Part shown: positions 16,827 to 25,669 of the stretch, piece by piece
Layout of the letters: every line of letters begins with the position of its first letter
How positions within the stretch are numbered: position 1 is the first letter of the stretch
Source: Coprococcus eutactus
GTDB taxonomy: Bacteria > Bacillota > Clostridia > Lachnospirales > Lachnospiraceae
NCBI RefSeq assembly: GCF_025149915.1
Contig: NZ_CP102278.1
Coordinates: forward strand, 2,807,001 to 2,871,000
Length of the DNA stretch: 64,000 bases
Direction of reading: 5' to 3'
Notes under the pieces: generated by a model
Told to the model about the DNA's origin: nothing
Database searches by the model: none
Seen by the model: the letters and a program-made list of their open reading frames with translations, nothing else
Translations under genes and position numbers: made by a program

Positions 16827-18578
16827 TTACAAAAGTCCCTTAACGTCCTCCGCGATCATCTCTGCATCAAGACGATTATCCTTAAGAACCTCTTCGACAT
16901 CGTACCTGTCAAGGAATTCCTTCTTAAGACCATAATTCAGCACCTTCATATCTGAATCGCCATAGAATCTTGCAATCTTCTCACCGAATCCGCCGTCCAG
17001 TATACCATCCTCGATGGTGACGACAACTGAGTGGTCTGCCTTGAGGCTTTCAAGAAGTTCCTCATCGAGACCTGTGATATAGTAAGGATTGATGACAGTG
17101 GCATCTATACCAAGCTCGCTCTTCATCTCGTCTGCTGCAGCATTTGCCAGACTGTAGAAGGTTCCAAGGCCGAGTAGGGCAACCTTACTTCCCTTCTGTG
17201 TCACCTCATATTTATTCAGATCTCCAAAGTTCTTCGTCACAGGGCTTCCACTTACCATTGCACCGCCTGGGAGCTTGATGGCCACAGGATGCTCATTCTG
17301 CTCTATGCTCCAGTCAAGCATAGCAATATACTCTTCCTTTGTTGTCGGAGCAAGATATACAAGATTCGGGATATTTGAAAGCATAGGGATATCCTGAAAT
17401 CCCAGATGTGTCACATCATTCATTCCATATACAGATCCTGCAAATGTCACTATAGTGGCTGCATTGTTGTTGATACAGAGATCCTGAGATATCTGGTCAA
17501 ATGTTCTCTGCACAAATGAGCTGTACACACCGAACACTGGTTTTCCGCCGCCTGCTGCAATTCCCGACGCAAGTGCCACCGCTGTCTCCTCTGCGATTCC
17601 CACGTCGACAAACTGCTTTCCGGCCTCACGTCTCTTATCCTCTGTAAATCCTATAACTGTCGGTGTTCCCGCTGTGATGGCAACGACCTTTGGATCCTTC
17701 TTCATCTTGTCAAGCAGGTAATCACAGGACACGCTTGAGTAGTCCTCCTCGTCACCTTCAAATAACGATCTTCCTGTCTCTATGTCAAATGGTCCGCTGT
17801 AGTGCCACTGCTCCTTGTGCTCCTCAGCTGGGGCATAACCCTTTCCCTTGAGGGTTCTGATGTGGACCACAACAGGCTTCTTTGAATCTTTTACCTTCTG
17901 GAATGTGTCTATGAGGGCTGCCACATCATTGCCTTCATGCACGTAATAATAATCAAGTCCCACGGCGCGGAACAGATTGCACTCTGCTGTTCCATTAGTG
18001 TCTCTGAGTAATCTGAGATTTGTATAGAGTCCTCCGTGGTTCTCGGCTATGGACATATCGTTGTCATTTACAACTATGATGAGGTTGCCATCCAGCTCTT
18101 TAGCGTAATCAAGTCCTTCAAGGGCCTCTCCTCCTGACAGGGAGCCATCACCTATCACCGCTATCACATTGCCCTCTGCGCCCTGAAGGTCCCTTGCCTT
18201 TGCAAGACCTGCAGCCAGACTGATGGATGTTGAGGTATGTCCAACCGTGAAGAAGTCGTGCTCGCTCTCATGCGGGTTGCTGTAACCAGTCACATCATCA
18301 TAGTGCTCCTCATAGAGGTATGCATCCTTTCTTCCTGTGAGCATCTTATGAGGATAGCTCTGGTGGGACACGTCATACACAATCTTATCCTTTGGTGATT
18401 CAAATACATAGTGAAGTGCTATGGTTGCCTCCACCATACCAAAGTTCGGTCCAAAATGTCCGCCGTGCTTGCTGGCTCTGATGAGAAGTGCATGTCTCAT
18501 CTCGTCTGCAAGTGTTCTCATCTCGTCTACTGTCAGTTTCTTTACATCCTGTGGTCCATTAATATTTTCAATATACAT
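16827..18578 (-). CDS. 1-deoxyxylulose-5-phosphate synthase-like (transketolase family) enzyme
   Basis: A 583-residue thiamine-diphosphate enzyme resembling Dxs. The N-terminal domain has GHTSTSISLAAGLA and the TPP motif GDGSLSGGEALEGLDYA, ending in NDNDMSIAENHGG. The middle pyrimidine-binding domain has VDVGIAEETAVALASGIAA and the C-terminal transketolase domain follows. It is about 40 residues shorter than usual Dxs. The segment that normally reads DRAGIVG...THQG is diverged here (FAGSVYGMNDVTHLGFQDIPM), so it may be a Dxs paralogue with another acceptor or donor. It shares an operon with a MerR regulator (20-base gap), unusual for the housekeeping Dxs. The start has AGGAGG. Confidence 0.75.
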   Translation of the reverse strand: MYIENINGPQDVKKLTVDEMRTLADEMRHALLIRASKHGGHFGPNFGMVEATIALHYVFESPKDKIVYDVSHQSYPHKMLTGRKDAYLYEEHYDDVTGYSNPHESEHDFFTVGHTSTSISLAAGLAKARDLQGAEGNVIAVIGDGSLSGGEALEGLDYAKELDGNLIIVVNDNDMSIAENHGGLYTNLRLLRDTNGTAECNLFRAVGLDYYYVHEGNDVAALIDTFQKVKDSKKPVVVHIRTLKGKGYAPAEEHKEQWHYSGPFDIETGRSLFEGDEEDYSSVSCDYLLDKMKKDPKVVAITAGTPTVIGFTEDKRREAGKQFVDVGIAEETAVALASGIAAGGGKPVFGVYSSFVQRTFDQISQDLCINNNAATIVTFAGSVYGMNDVTHLGFQDIPMLSNIPNLVYLAPTTKEEYIAMLDWSIEQNEHPVAIKLPGGAMVSGSPVTKNFGDLNKYEVTQKGSKVALLGLGTFYSLANAAADEMKSELGIDATVINPYYITGLDEELLESLKADHSVVVTIEDGILDGGFGEKIARFYGDSDMKVLNYGLKKEFLDRYDVEEVLKDNRLDAEMIAEDVKGLL

Positions 18579-18598
18579 TTTTATTTATCCTCCTGTTT

Positions 18599-19003
18599 TT
18601 ACATGGTGCATTCGCCATCGGTAATTTTCCCGTCCCATACAAGCTTGCCGGTCTTCACGGCCTCCTCATATTTGGATATCTTGTAATGTAATCTATCCAT
18701 GGTGGCTTCGATCTGTTTTCTCTGCTCCTCAAGCTTCTCATACTGCTCCTTAAGGAGATCCAGCCTCGCGCCAAATGTAGCATCTCCCATCTGGAACAGT
18801 TTTACATATTCAATAAGCGCCTCTATCGGAACACCAGCATTTCTCATACATACAGTGTGTTCAACCCAATCGACATCCTTTTCCTGATAATCCCTGTTGC
18901 CACTGGCATTTCTCGCTACAGGAGGGATAAGCCCGACCCTCTCGTAATACCTGAGCGTATCAGCGGTGATATCAAACTTTTCACTTACCTCTTTGATAGT
19001 CAT
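18599..19003 (-). CDS. MerR family transcriptional regulator
   Basis: A 134-residue MerR protein. The winged-helix part is at residues 1-70 (TIKEVSEKFDITADTLRYYERVGLIPPVARNASGNR as separate motifs) and is followed by a long dimerisation helix (about 75-120) rich in Lys/Glu. Only two Cys are present (CMRNAG near residue 53 and the C-terminal GECTM), in no clear metal site. It is more like the NmlR/aldehyde or redox-responsive branch than the metal sensors, but that is uncertain. It directly precedes the Dxs-like gene and is probably its regulator. MerR proteins usually act at promoters with 19-base spacers in their own upstream region, here 19004-19130. Confidence 0.85.
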   Translation of the reverse strand: MTIKEVSEKFDITADTLRYYERVGLIPPVARNASGNRDYQEKDVDWVEHTVCMRNAGVPIEALIEYVKLFQMGDATFGARLDLLKEQYEKLEEQRKQIEATMDRLHYKISKYEEAVKTGKLVWDGKITDGECTM

Positions 19004-19134
19004 ATTGCCACCACTTTCCTAATTTCAAGAAAACCTTTCTATTTATAGCTATATGCACTCACACAATACCTATATGTTACATTGAATATATCACTTGGAG
19101 TTCACTCTAAGTCAACCCCCAATTTTCACCCCTT

Positions 19135-19160
19135 ATGGGGACGGAGGTGCCTGCCCCCAT
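19135..19160. repeat. GGGGACGG palindromic repeat, degenerate copy 2
   Basis: ATGGGGACGGAGGTGCCTG followed by CCCCCAT: the same left arm and centre as the copy at 8775-8809, but the inner right arm (TCCGTC) is missing. It lies just downstream of the terminator of the mini-XRE gene. Confidence 0.65.
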
Positions 19161-19169
19161 ACAGAATAT

Positions 19170-19208
19170 AAAAGAGGCGGGCAACGTAGTTAACGCTGTC
19201 CGCCTTTA
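19170..19208 (-). terminator. Terminator after the mini-XRE gene
   Basis: Stem AGGCGG...CCGCCT (19175-19180 with 19200-19205), extended across a bulge. A T-rich stretch follows on the minus strand (CCCGCCTCTTTTATATT). It lies 27 bases past the stop of the gene at 19235. Confidence 0.65.
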
Positions 19209-19234
19209 TATACATAAATATGTAAATTTTTATG

Positions 19235-19489
19235 CTACGCACTGATTCCAACTGTCGAGCAGATGTTTACTGCAATGATATCATCCACTGTTACACCAAA
19301 GATGGTGGCCAGAATGATCAGGTTATCTACGGTTGGCATAGCCATACCTTTCTGCCACTTGTATATCGCATTTGGAGTGGCAAATCCAAATATATCCTGC
19401 AGATCCTTTACAGAAAGACCTGCATTCTGTCTAAGCTTCACAATATTTCTGCCTGTTCCTGTCATGTCAATTGTTGGTACATTACACAT
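19235..19489 (-). CDS. Small XRE-type helix-turn-helix protein
   Basis: An 84-residue protein consisting almost wholly of one XRE/Cro helix-turn-helix domain (residues about 12-70: GRNIVKLRQNAGLSVKDLQD, then FGFATPNAIYKWQKG and MPTVDNLIILATIFG). It is a clear paralogue of the gene at 27669-27977, sharing TGR-I, the FGF/LGF turn, IYKWQ-G and the DD(I/L) end. Such miniature regulators occur in many copies in Lachnospiraceae genomes; their targets are not known to me. Both copies here are followed by a terminator-like hairpin and a GGGGACGG repeat. The start has AGGAGGG nine bases upstream. Confidence 0.82.
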   Translation of the reverse strand: MCNVPTIDMTGTGRNIVKLRQNAGLSVKDLQDIFGFATPNAIYKWQKGMAMPTVDNLIILATIFGVTVDDIIAVNICSTVGISA

Positions 19490-19666
19490 AATACTTCCCT
19501 CCTAAAATTCTCATCTCATCTGCATTGCTACAATTGTGGACCGCGCAGAGCGCATCCCCTGGCGCTCCTAACGATCTGACACATACAATCTCTGCCATGT
19601 CTCTCCCTTTCTTTTATCTCTTAGTTCTGGCAGATTTCTTCTTCACAAAGACGAGTTCAAAAACAC

Positions 19667-19722
19667 AAAAACGCCCATCTACATGAATACTTATATAATA
19701 CTCACATAGATGGACGTTTTTT
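19667..19722. terminator. Bidirectional terminator
   Basis: Long stem (AAAACGCCCATCTA paired with TAGATGGACGTTTT, one mismatch, continued inward by CATGAATAC/ATACTCACAT) with A/T runs outside both arms. It could end the small frame to its right on the minus strand. Confidence 0.7.
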
Positions 19723-19817
19723 TGTACATCATGATTCCAATCTATAAATGCTGATAGATCTGGCTGATCTCAGTCTATCGAAACCTATTTGATCTGTTAT
19801 GTATTTGCTCAGATCAT

Positions 19818-19976
19818 TCAGGTCAGCATATTTGTATGATCATGTTCCGTACGCTCTCGCCCTGTACCATATGAGTACATATGTTCACGCAGCTTATCAT
19901 CTGTATGTAAAGTATTCCCTGCCACATCACTATTAAACTCTCGGGTTATGTATTTAGCGAAAACTATACTTAACAT
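19818..19976 (-). CDS. Possible small protein of 52 residues
   Basis: An ATG at 19974-19976 follows AGGAAAGGAAAG at a suitable distance. It opens a frame starting MLSIVFAKYITREFNSD and ending TEHDHTNMLT before a TGA at 19818. It has no recognisable domain, signal or membrane segment. It is supported only by the binding site and by its position in an otherwise empty gap upstream of a hairpin terminator. It could equally be the remnant of a larger gene. Confidence 0.3.
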   Translation of the reverse strand: MLSIVFAKYITREFNSDVAGNTLHTDDKLREHMYSYGTGRERTEHDHTNMLT

Positions 19977-20094
19977 GATTCTTTCCTTTCCTGACTACCC
20001 TTCCGGGTTCCTTTTCCTTAGTCATTTCTTATTGGTGTGTCCTGATTTTCTTCTTTTATTTGACCACCTAAACTGTACTCTACCACAAATATAA

Positions 20095-20517
20095 TTATTT
20101 GTCATTACACCGCTGGTATAAAATTATTTTATCCCCGGCTGCTTCTAGCTCCCTCTCTATCCAGGTCATGATAACATCCACCAAATACTCCTGCTGTCTT
20201 GGACCAAGCTCCACTCCCGGGGCAAATGTATGCCACTTACGTATGCATTCCCGGCAGCATGTAGCCGTCGCATGCTGTGCCACAAATACCGGATGTCCCC
20301 GCATGGGAGTCTGCTTTCCGTCATTTGGTATGAATGCCGGAGCTTCCCTCTGCGCAATGAAATCCCGTGCATGCTGTCTTATGGTATCCAGCCCCTTTTC
20401 ATGTATATAGTCGATATCTTTCTGTGTCAAATGAAATCCACTGCGGAATTTCGACCTTCCCAGACGCTCAAAAAGCCGGGCGTACCATTCTTCCTTTGTC
20501 AACCCTATCATCTCCAT
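20095..20517 (-). CDS. DUF4186 family protein
   Basis: A 140-residue protein with the family's diagnostic segments: LFERLGRSKFRSGFHL near the start, EKGLDTIRQHARDFI, then PNDGKQTPMRGHPVFVAQHA and the Cys-containing TATCCRECIRKWH. The pair of Cys separated by two residues, with nearby His, suggests metal binding. The function of the family is unknown. Near-universal conservation of the core among distant bacteria suggests an enzymatic role. The start is either the first ATG or MIGL two codons on; no strong binding site is visible for either. It is probably co-transcribed with the VOC-domain gene 35 bases upstream. Confidence 0.85.
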   Translation of the reverse strand: MEMIGLTKEEWYARLFERLGRSKFRSGFHLTQKDIDYIHEKGLDTIRQHARDFIAQREAPAFIPNDGKQTPMRGHPVFVAQHATATCCRECIRKWHTFAPGVELGPRQQEYLVDVIMTWIERELEAAGDKIILYQRCNDK

Positions 20518-20552
20518 GTAATTCTATAACAGAAAGTCTCTACAACTCTTCA

Positions 20553-20936
20553 TCATTTCTCACAGAAAAATTCTATCTCCTCGCCAAGCGGTCCATGACA
20601 GAACGCGATCCTTGCTGGAAACCTTGGATCCGACTGGATCTCTATGTCCTTTGGCTCTATAAACACCTCATATCCTGCCTTTCTCACTGCCGAAACACAG
20701 GCATCCACATCCTCTGTGGCAAATGCAAAATGTCTTATATTTCCCTGCGGAAGCGGTGACTCACCATCATCAAACACCTCGATGATGCCATCTCCGGTGT
20801 CAAACATGATCCCGCCATCCCATTTTCTCGCAACTGAAAGTCCCAATATATCACCATAAAACTCTGCTACATTCTTATACTCTTCGCTGCAGCAGCACTT
20901 AAGTGCCACATGATGTATTCCTTTTATAAGCGCCAT
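20553..20936 (-). CDS. Glyoxalase/VOC superfamily protein
   Basis: A 127-residue vicinal-oxygen-chelate protein with two beta-alpha-beta-beta-beta modules. The first is IHHVALKCCC...EFYGDILGLSVARKWDGGIMFDTGDGIIEVF (several motifs) and the second begins RHFAFATEDVDACVSAVRKAG and ends PLGEEIEFF. Likely metal ligands are His8 or 9, Glu53 (IEVF), His67 (RHFAF) and the last Glu (EEIEF). That arrangement fits glyoxalase I-like isomerases or dioxygenase relatives; the substrate is unknown. The start has AAGGAGG. No partner enzyme is adjacent apart from the DUF4186 gene. Confidence 0.85.
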   Translation of the reverse strand: MALIKGIHHVALKCCCSEEYKNVAEFYGDILGLSVARKWDGGIMFDTGDGIIEVFDDGESPLPQGNIRHFAFATEDVDACVSAVRKAGYEVFIEPKDIEIQSDPRFPARIAFCHGPLGEEIEFFCEK

Positions 20937-21119
20937 CGTATTGCCTCCTTATGAAAACTGATTCTAAAAGCTGATTGAACCTTTATGATTAATATATATA
21001 TCTAATCCGTGCATTTTCCAAGTTCATTGTTCACTATCTCACGAATCTCATATAAAAACCTCTCATATAAAAATTTGTTGAAAAAGTCCACAAAAAAGCT
21101 CTTGCTACTCGTATATATA

Positions 21120-21148
21120 TTGAAAGTTAACGATATACCAGTTACAAT
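21120..21148 (+). promoter_or_regulatory. Putative sigma-A promoter of the serpin gene
   Basis: TTGAAA (21120-21125), a 17-base spacer and TACAAT (21143-21148), 49 bases upstream of the serpin ATG. Two near-identical copies of CTCATATAAAAA lie 45-75 bases further upstream (21048-21075), which could be regulator sites. Confidence 0.6.
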
Positions 21149-21196
21149 AAATCATCGGGACGATACGATGGGCTTTACAATAAGGAGGTTTCAACT

Positions 21197-22492
21197 ATGA
21201 AAAAACGAATAACAGCATTACTACTCAGCGCCTGTATATGTGCAGGTCTTGCCGGCTGCGGCACAAATACACCGGGGAATAATCCTGGTCACACAAAACC
21301 TGATTCGTCGGTCACTTCACTCACTGACAACATCTCTGTGACTCCGGTCAAAACGGATATAACATCATTTGACCAGCTAAAGAACGGAATCAATGAATTC
21401 TCTATGAATATGTATTCTGCACTTCCAGCTGACAAGAACATATTTTACTCGCCTTACAGCATTGCAAGTGCACTGTCCATGCTGGATGTAGGTGCAGACG
21501 GCGCAACAAAAAAAGAGCTCGAAAATGCTCTCGGCATAACAGACCTTGATGAGTGGAATGATGAGATGAAGGCATATCTGTCAAAGGACTGGTCACAGAA
21601 TACATTTGTCAACACAGCAAATTCAGTATGGATGAACAAGGATACATCCTGGTCAGCTGACATAGAAAAGGATTTCCTTACACCTGCCAAAGATTACTAC
21701 TCAGGTGAGGTGTATGAAGCAGACTTCAACGGTCAGCCGGACAAAGTTGTACAGAATGTCAACAATTGGGTCAGCACAAACACTAACAAGATGATCCCTG
21801 AAATCTTAAAGGAGATTCCTGGTGGAACCGTGATGATGCTCATAAACGCAGTTTATTTCGAGGGGAAATGGGATACTCCTTTTACCGAGGATAAAACTTT
21901 TCAGAGCAGCTTCTACGGAACCGACAAGGAAAGCGTTGTTGATATGATGCATCTCTACGGTGAGCACTTCACATACATGGACAACGGTGAGATCAAAGGA
22001 ATCACTCTTCCATACGACGGCGACAATGTTGTCATGAAGGTGTTCATGCCAACCGCCGATGACGGAGACATAAATGAACTCTTTGACAAACTAAGCAACG
22101 AAGAAAAACAGAAGCTCATCGACTCTCTGGATAATGCCAACAACGTAGAGATCGATACACTCCAGCTCCCAAAATTCACAGATGAGCAGAGCATTGACGG
22201 TCTCGATGAAATTCTTCAGAACATGGGAATAAGATCTGCATATTCAGACAGCGCAGACTTCTCCAAGATTGCCGACGGAATCGCAGTCTCATCTGTAAAT
22301 CACAGGGCAAAGGTTATCGTGGATGAGAACGGAACCAAGGCCGCAGCAGAGACAGACATCATGGTCAAGGAAACAGCAATGATGCCAAGTGAAGAAACAT
22401 ATAACTTTATTGTGGACAAGCCATTTGTGTATGTGATTGAAGATCAGAGCACTGGCATGATCCTGTTCATGGGCAGGGTAAACTCACTGTAA
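21197..22492 (+). CDS. Lipoprotein serpin (serine protease inhibitor)
   Basis: A 431-residue serpin. Residues 1-21 are a lipoprotein signal peptide ending in the lipobox LAGC, so it is membrane-anchored outside the cell. A Thr/Pro/Ser linker of about 40 residues follows, then the full inhibitor fold: NIFYSPYSIASALSMLDVGA, WMNKDTSW, LINAVYFEGKWDTPF and the hinge GTKAAAETDIM. The C-terminal signature NFIVDKPFVYVIEDQSTG is present. The hinge (Gly-Thr, then small residues) indicates an inhibitory serpin that traps proteases covalently. Counting from the hinge puts P1-P1' near Thr-Ala, which would suit proteases preferring small residues, such as elastases. AAGGAGG precedes the ATG. Confidence 0.93.
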   Translation: MKKRITALLLSACICAGLAGCGTNTPGNNPGHTKPDSSVTSLTDNISVTPVKTDITSFDQLKNGINEFSMNMYSALPADKNIFYSPYSIASALSMLDVGADGATKKELENALGITDLDEWNDEMKAYLSKDWSQNTFVNTANSVWMNKDTSWSADIEKDFLTPAKDYYSGEVYEADFNGQPDKVVQNVNNWVSTNTNKMIPEILKEIPGGTVMMLINAVYFEGKWDTPFTEDKTFQSSFYGTDKESVVDMMHLYGEHFTYMDNGEIKGITLPYDGDNVVMKVFMPTADDGDINELFDKLSNEEKQKLIDSLDNANNVEIDTLQLPKFTDEQSIDGLDEILQNMGIRSAYSDSADFSKIADGIAVSSVNHRAKVIVDENGTKAAAETDIMVKETAMMPSEETYNFIVDKPFVYVIEDQSTGMILFMGRVNSL

Positions 22493-22617
22493 TTTTTGAT
22501 TATCGACACATACCAGAACTTGCTTCAGCAGCTTTTACCCGCAAGAAATGGAACATTTTCACTTTTTGCACTGTTTTTCAGAATTGGAGTACAAAATTTT
22601 CACTTTTCTTTGCGAAT

Positions 22618-22660
22618 ATCAAAAAAGCACACAAGGTCTCAAAATCTTGTGTGCTTTTTT
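22618..22660. terminator. Bidirectional terminator between serpin and signal peptidase genes
   Basis: Perfect stem of 15 bases (AAAAAAGCACACAAG ... CTTGTGTGCTTTTTT) with an 11-base loop. The A- and T-runs make it active on both strands; it separates convergent genes. Confidence 0.85.
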
Positions 22661-22671
22661 CTATAGACCCA

Positions 22672-23172
22672 CTATTCCGACTTTCTCTCTGAATTCTCAT
22701 TGGATTCTGTCGTGTCACCTGTTTCTCTGAGATTCTTCTCCCGTATATACTGGATCACCTCTTTTACGGCTGCTTCCTCCTCATCCTTTGCTATCTTTCT
22801 TGCATATGATACAGTCTTTACGAGGTTGGCTATGAGTATAATGGCAAGCGGAACAAGAATTATGGGTACAAATATAAGTGGGTTGGACACAAGCCTCACT
22901 ATCTTGCCAAGTATGAGTGATGACCACACCACTTTGCCAAGCAGATCTCTTGAGTCCACATCGTAACGATCCACCACATTATTGACATCACCCTTTGTAA
23001 TATACCTGTAATTATTACCATCCGTCTCTATCGAGACAACTCTATGTGTATTTACCGCACCTGAAAGAGCAGGATCCGAGGAATAAAATGATATCACATC
23101 ATTCTCCTTTATGGCTGATGGATCTGTCTGCTTAACGATTGTCTGGTCTCCCCCATTTTTCAAATAATACAA
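22672..23172 (-). pseudogene. SipW-like signal peptidase lacking its N-terminus and catalytic serine
   Basis: The frame encodes the C-terminal part of an ER/archaeal-type (SipW-like) signal peptidase I. It shows KQTDPSAIKENDVISFYSS, the catalytic-His region NTHRVVSIE, YITKGDVNN, a transmembrane segment near residues 100-118 and a charged tail. The usual N-terminal membrane helix and the GSMEPT segment with the nucleophilic Ser are absent. The first in-frame start is a weak TTG at 23172 and a stop lies six codons upstream. The C-terminal tail is also longer than usual. It is therefore probably an inactive remnant, unless an adjacent frame supplies the missing part; I find none in 23173-23310. 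Confidence 0.6.
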
Positions 23173-23310
23173 TATTGTATATCATAATGACGTATTATTA
23201 TATGGGAAAATGTCAAGTATTCATGTATTAGTAATCTGTTTTTGTGCATATTGCAATATTGCATATGTGCACTATGTTCTACATTCTATCGGCTTTTTAA
23301 AACATCGAGC

Positions 23311-25650
23311 CTACTGAGCGGTTGTCACACGGCACCAGTCAAGTACAGCCGAGTAAGAAGCCATCACACTCTCATGCATCTTGCAGATCATATCCACATC
23401 AAGTTCTTTAACCGCATTCTCCAGCTTCTGCGCCTCATCGCCCAGCTCCATGGCTCCGATCGTTCTGGATGTGCTTTTTACCGTATGTATCAGTATCCTG
23501 TAGCTATCCCAATCTTTTTCATCATAAGCCTTCTGTATCTCTGTGCGCTTGTCGTCAGCTGCATACATTGATATGATTTCTTTCAAAAAGTCTTCACTGC
23601 CCCCGCAGTATGTAAGGCCTTTCTCGTGGTCAATGTGAACTTCTTTACAAGATATGTCTGAATCCTGTTTTGGAAACCCATCTCGAGTCATATTTTCACA
23701 TTTTTCTACCGCGCAAGTCTCTTCCATAGCTTTATTCTGTTTTCCCATAACATCTGTTTTTTCGTCTACGGTTCCGGCACCCATTGTTTGGCTTTCCCGA
23801 GCTTCATCACATACCGTCGGATCTACCAGCTTATCCTCAGGTATATATCTCATCAGGATATCTTCCAGCACCTCCGGCTGCACCGGCTTGCTGATATAAT
23901 CCTTAAATCCTTCCGCCAGATACATCTCTCTTGCACCCATGACAGCATTTGCAGTCATGACTATATATGTACTCTTGCCACACAGGCTGTCGCGCATGAG
24001 CATAGCACGGTGAAATGTCTCCATGCCATCCATCTCAGGCATCATGTGATCCATAAGGATGATATCATACCTGTACTTTTTTATAAGCTCCAGACACTCG
24101 GCACCGCTGGCACAGGTCGAAACCTTCATACGTGTAGGCTTAAGCATCATCTTGATAACTTTCAGGTTCATGACATTGTCATCCACAACAAGAACCCTGA
24201 CATCCGGGGCACACAATTTGCTCTTATACGTCTTTCTCTCCTTCATATACTGTCTGTGCCTGTCCTTAAAATCGCCTATTCTCTCATCGGACAGACGTTC
24301 CTGGCTGATTTTTACCACAAATGTAGTTCCATATCCATACTTACTATGGCAGGTTATACTTCCACCCATCATTTCCACGAGGTGATATGTGATGGCCAGC
24401 CCAAGTCCTGTCCCCTCTATAGATCGGTTATTCGACAGATCAAGCCGCTCAAAATCTTTGAAAAGTCTCTCCTGATCTTCCTCTTTTATTCCGATTCCAG
24501 TATCACGAACAGCCATGACCAGTTCCACATTATGGGGATCTGCACCATGATTCTCCATATGGACGGTCACTCTGATCGAACCTTTCTTCGTATACTTCAC
24601 AGCATTTCCAATAAGATTTATCAGGATCCGGCATATTCTGGCGGAATCGCCTTTCAGATCATTGTACAAAGTCTCCTGAACCTCGGCATCAAGCTCCAGA
24701 TTCTTCTGTCTTGCTCTGGACTCCATAACAGACAACACATTGCTGAGCAGCTGGCTGAAATGATATTCCTCATTGACTATCTCCATCCTGCCCGATTCTA
24801 TCTTGGAGAAATCCAGCACATCCCTAACCAGATCTACCAGGACATCACTTGAGCTCTGTATATCCCTTGCACATTTCATGGTTTGTTCCTCGTGTGTCTC
24901 CCTCATTATTATCTCATTCATCCCCACTATGGTATTTAGCGGAGTCCTGATCTCATGGGACATATGCGCAAGGAACTCGGATTTGGCATGGTTCGCCACA
25001 TCAGCATCATCCTTCGCTCTGGTAAGCTCCTCATTTATCTGCTCTATCTCCTCTAGTTTACACTTGTATACGTCATTCTGGAATCTCACTATGGATCCGA
25101 TAACTATGCCGAATATTATAAGGCTCTGGAGCATGTCTACATACACACTTCTCTCATTTGCCAATGGGATCACCAGTTCTGGGTATTTATACGAGACTAT
25201 GTAACATGCAAGCACCATTATGATCTGGACGGCCAGCATGACATAGCAAAACATGCCATCTATCAGAAGGAATGAGAATATCATGCCTAAGCCAAACCAG
25301 AAACCCATACCGCTGTACGCTCCGCCCGAGGTGAAGAACATCATCGGGAATGCCATCAAAGTTATAACAAAAACGATCACTATAGCACTCTGTCTCACCA
25401 TCTTTTTTGCATTTGCAAGGTAAATGCATATGCCGAGCACAGCCAACGCGGTCAATATGGCAACATCTTGTATAAGTGGAGTTTTGATGATCAGGCTCGC
25501 TATAAAGCTGATGATCCCGCCAACGGTGCCTCCACCTGTAATTATATTAAATAGAAGCAGCTGCATATCCGTATCATTGTTGAGCATCTTCTTCCAAGGT
25601 ACAGCCTTTGAACTTTTTTTATCTGATTTCTCATTTACTATCTTCCCCAA
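23311..25650 (-). CDS. Hybrid histidine kinase with receiver and Hpt domains
   Basis: A 779-residue membrane kinase. Residues about 30-195 carry six or so membrane helices with no large extracellular sensor. After a coiled coil come the HisKA domain ([19 protein letters not shown]) and the ATPase domain ([27 protein letters not shown]). A receiver domain follows (VLVVDDN, phospho-Asp in [14 protein letters not shown], conserved Lys in YISKPV). The C-terminal Hpt domain has its histidine in [14 protein letters not shown]. It thus contains a whole internal phosphorelay. Its start is a TTG with GGGGGACA upstream. It follows the HD-GYP gene by 19 bases and is clearly in its operon, making that protein's receiver the likely target. 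Confidence 0.88.
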   Translation of the reverse strand: MGKIVNEKSDKKSSKAVPWKKMLNNDTDMQLLLFNIITGGGTVGGIISFIASLIIKTPLIQDVAILTALAVLGICIYLANAKKMVRQSAIVIVFVITLMAFPMMFFTSGGAYSGMGFWFGLGMIFSFLLIDGMFCYVMLAVQIIMVLACYIVSYKYPELVIPLANERSVYVDMLQSLIIFGIVIGSIVRFQNDVYKCKLEEIEQINEELTRAKDDADVANHAKSEFLAHMSHEIRTPLNTIVGMNEIIMRETHEEQTMKCARDIQSSSDVLVDLVRDVLDFSKIESGRMEIVNEEYHFSQLLSNVLSVMESRARQKNLELDAEVQETLYNDLKGDSARICRILINLIGNAVKYTKKGSIRVTVHMENHGADPHNVELVMAVRDTGIGIKEEDQERLFKDFERLDLSNNRSIEGTGLGLAITYHLVEMMGGSITCHSKYGYGTTFVVKISQERLSDERIGDFKDRHRQYMKERKTYKSKLCAPDVRVLVVDDNVMNLKVIKMMLKPTRMKVSTCASGAECLELIKKYRYDIILMDHMMPEMDGMETFHRAMLMRDSLCGKSTYIVMTANAVMGAREMYLAEGFKDYISKPVQPEVLEDILMRYIPEDKLVDPTVCDEARESQTMGAGTVDEKTDVMGKQNKAMEETCAVEKCENMTRDGFPKQDSDISCKEVHIDHEKGLTYCGGSEDFLKEIISMYAADDKRTEIQKAYDEKDWDSYRILIHTVKSTSRTIGAMELGDEAQKLENAVKELDVDMICKMHESVMASYSAVLDWCRVTTAQ

Positions 25651-25669
25651 AGTGTCCCCCCATCTGTAT

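Larger units (their letters stand above)
19490..20094. other. Long intergenic region after the DUF4186 gene
   Basis: A 605-base gap. It holds the upstream region of the mini-XRE gene, a strong bidirectional hairpin at 19667-19722 and one possible 52-codon frame at 19818-19976. A short hairpin-like sequence (ACCCTTCCGGGT) lies near 20000. I see no other gene or recognised element. Confidence 0.5.
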
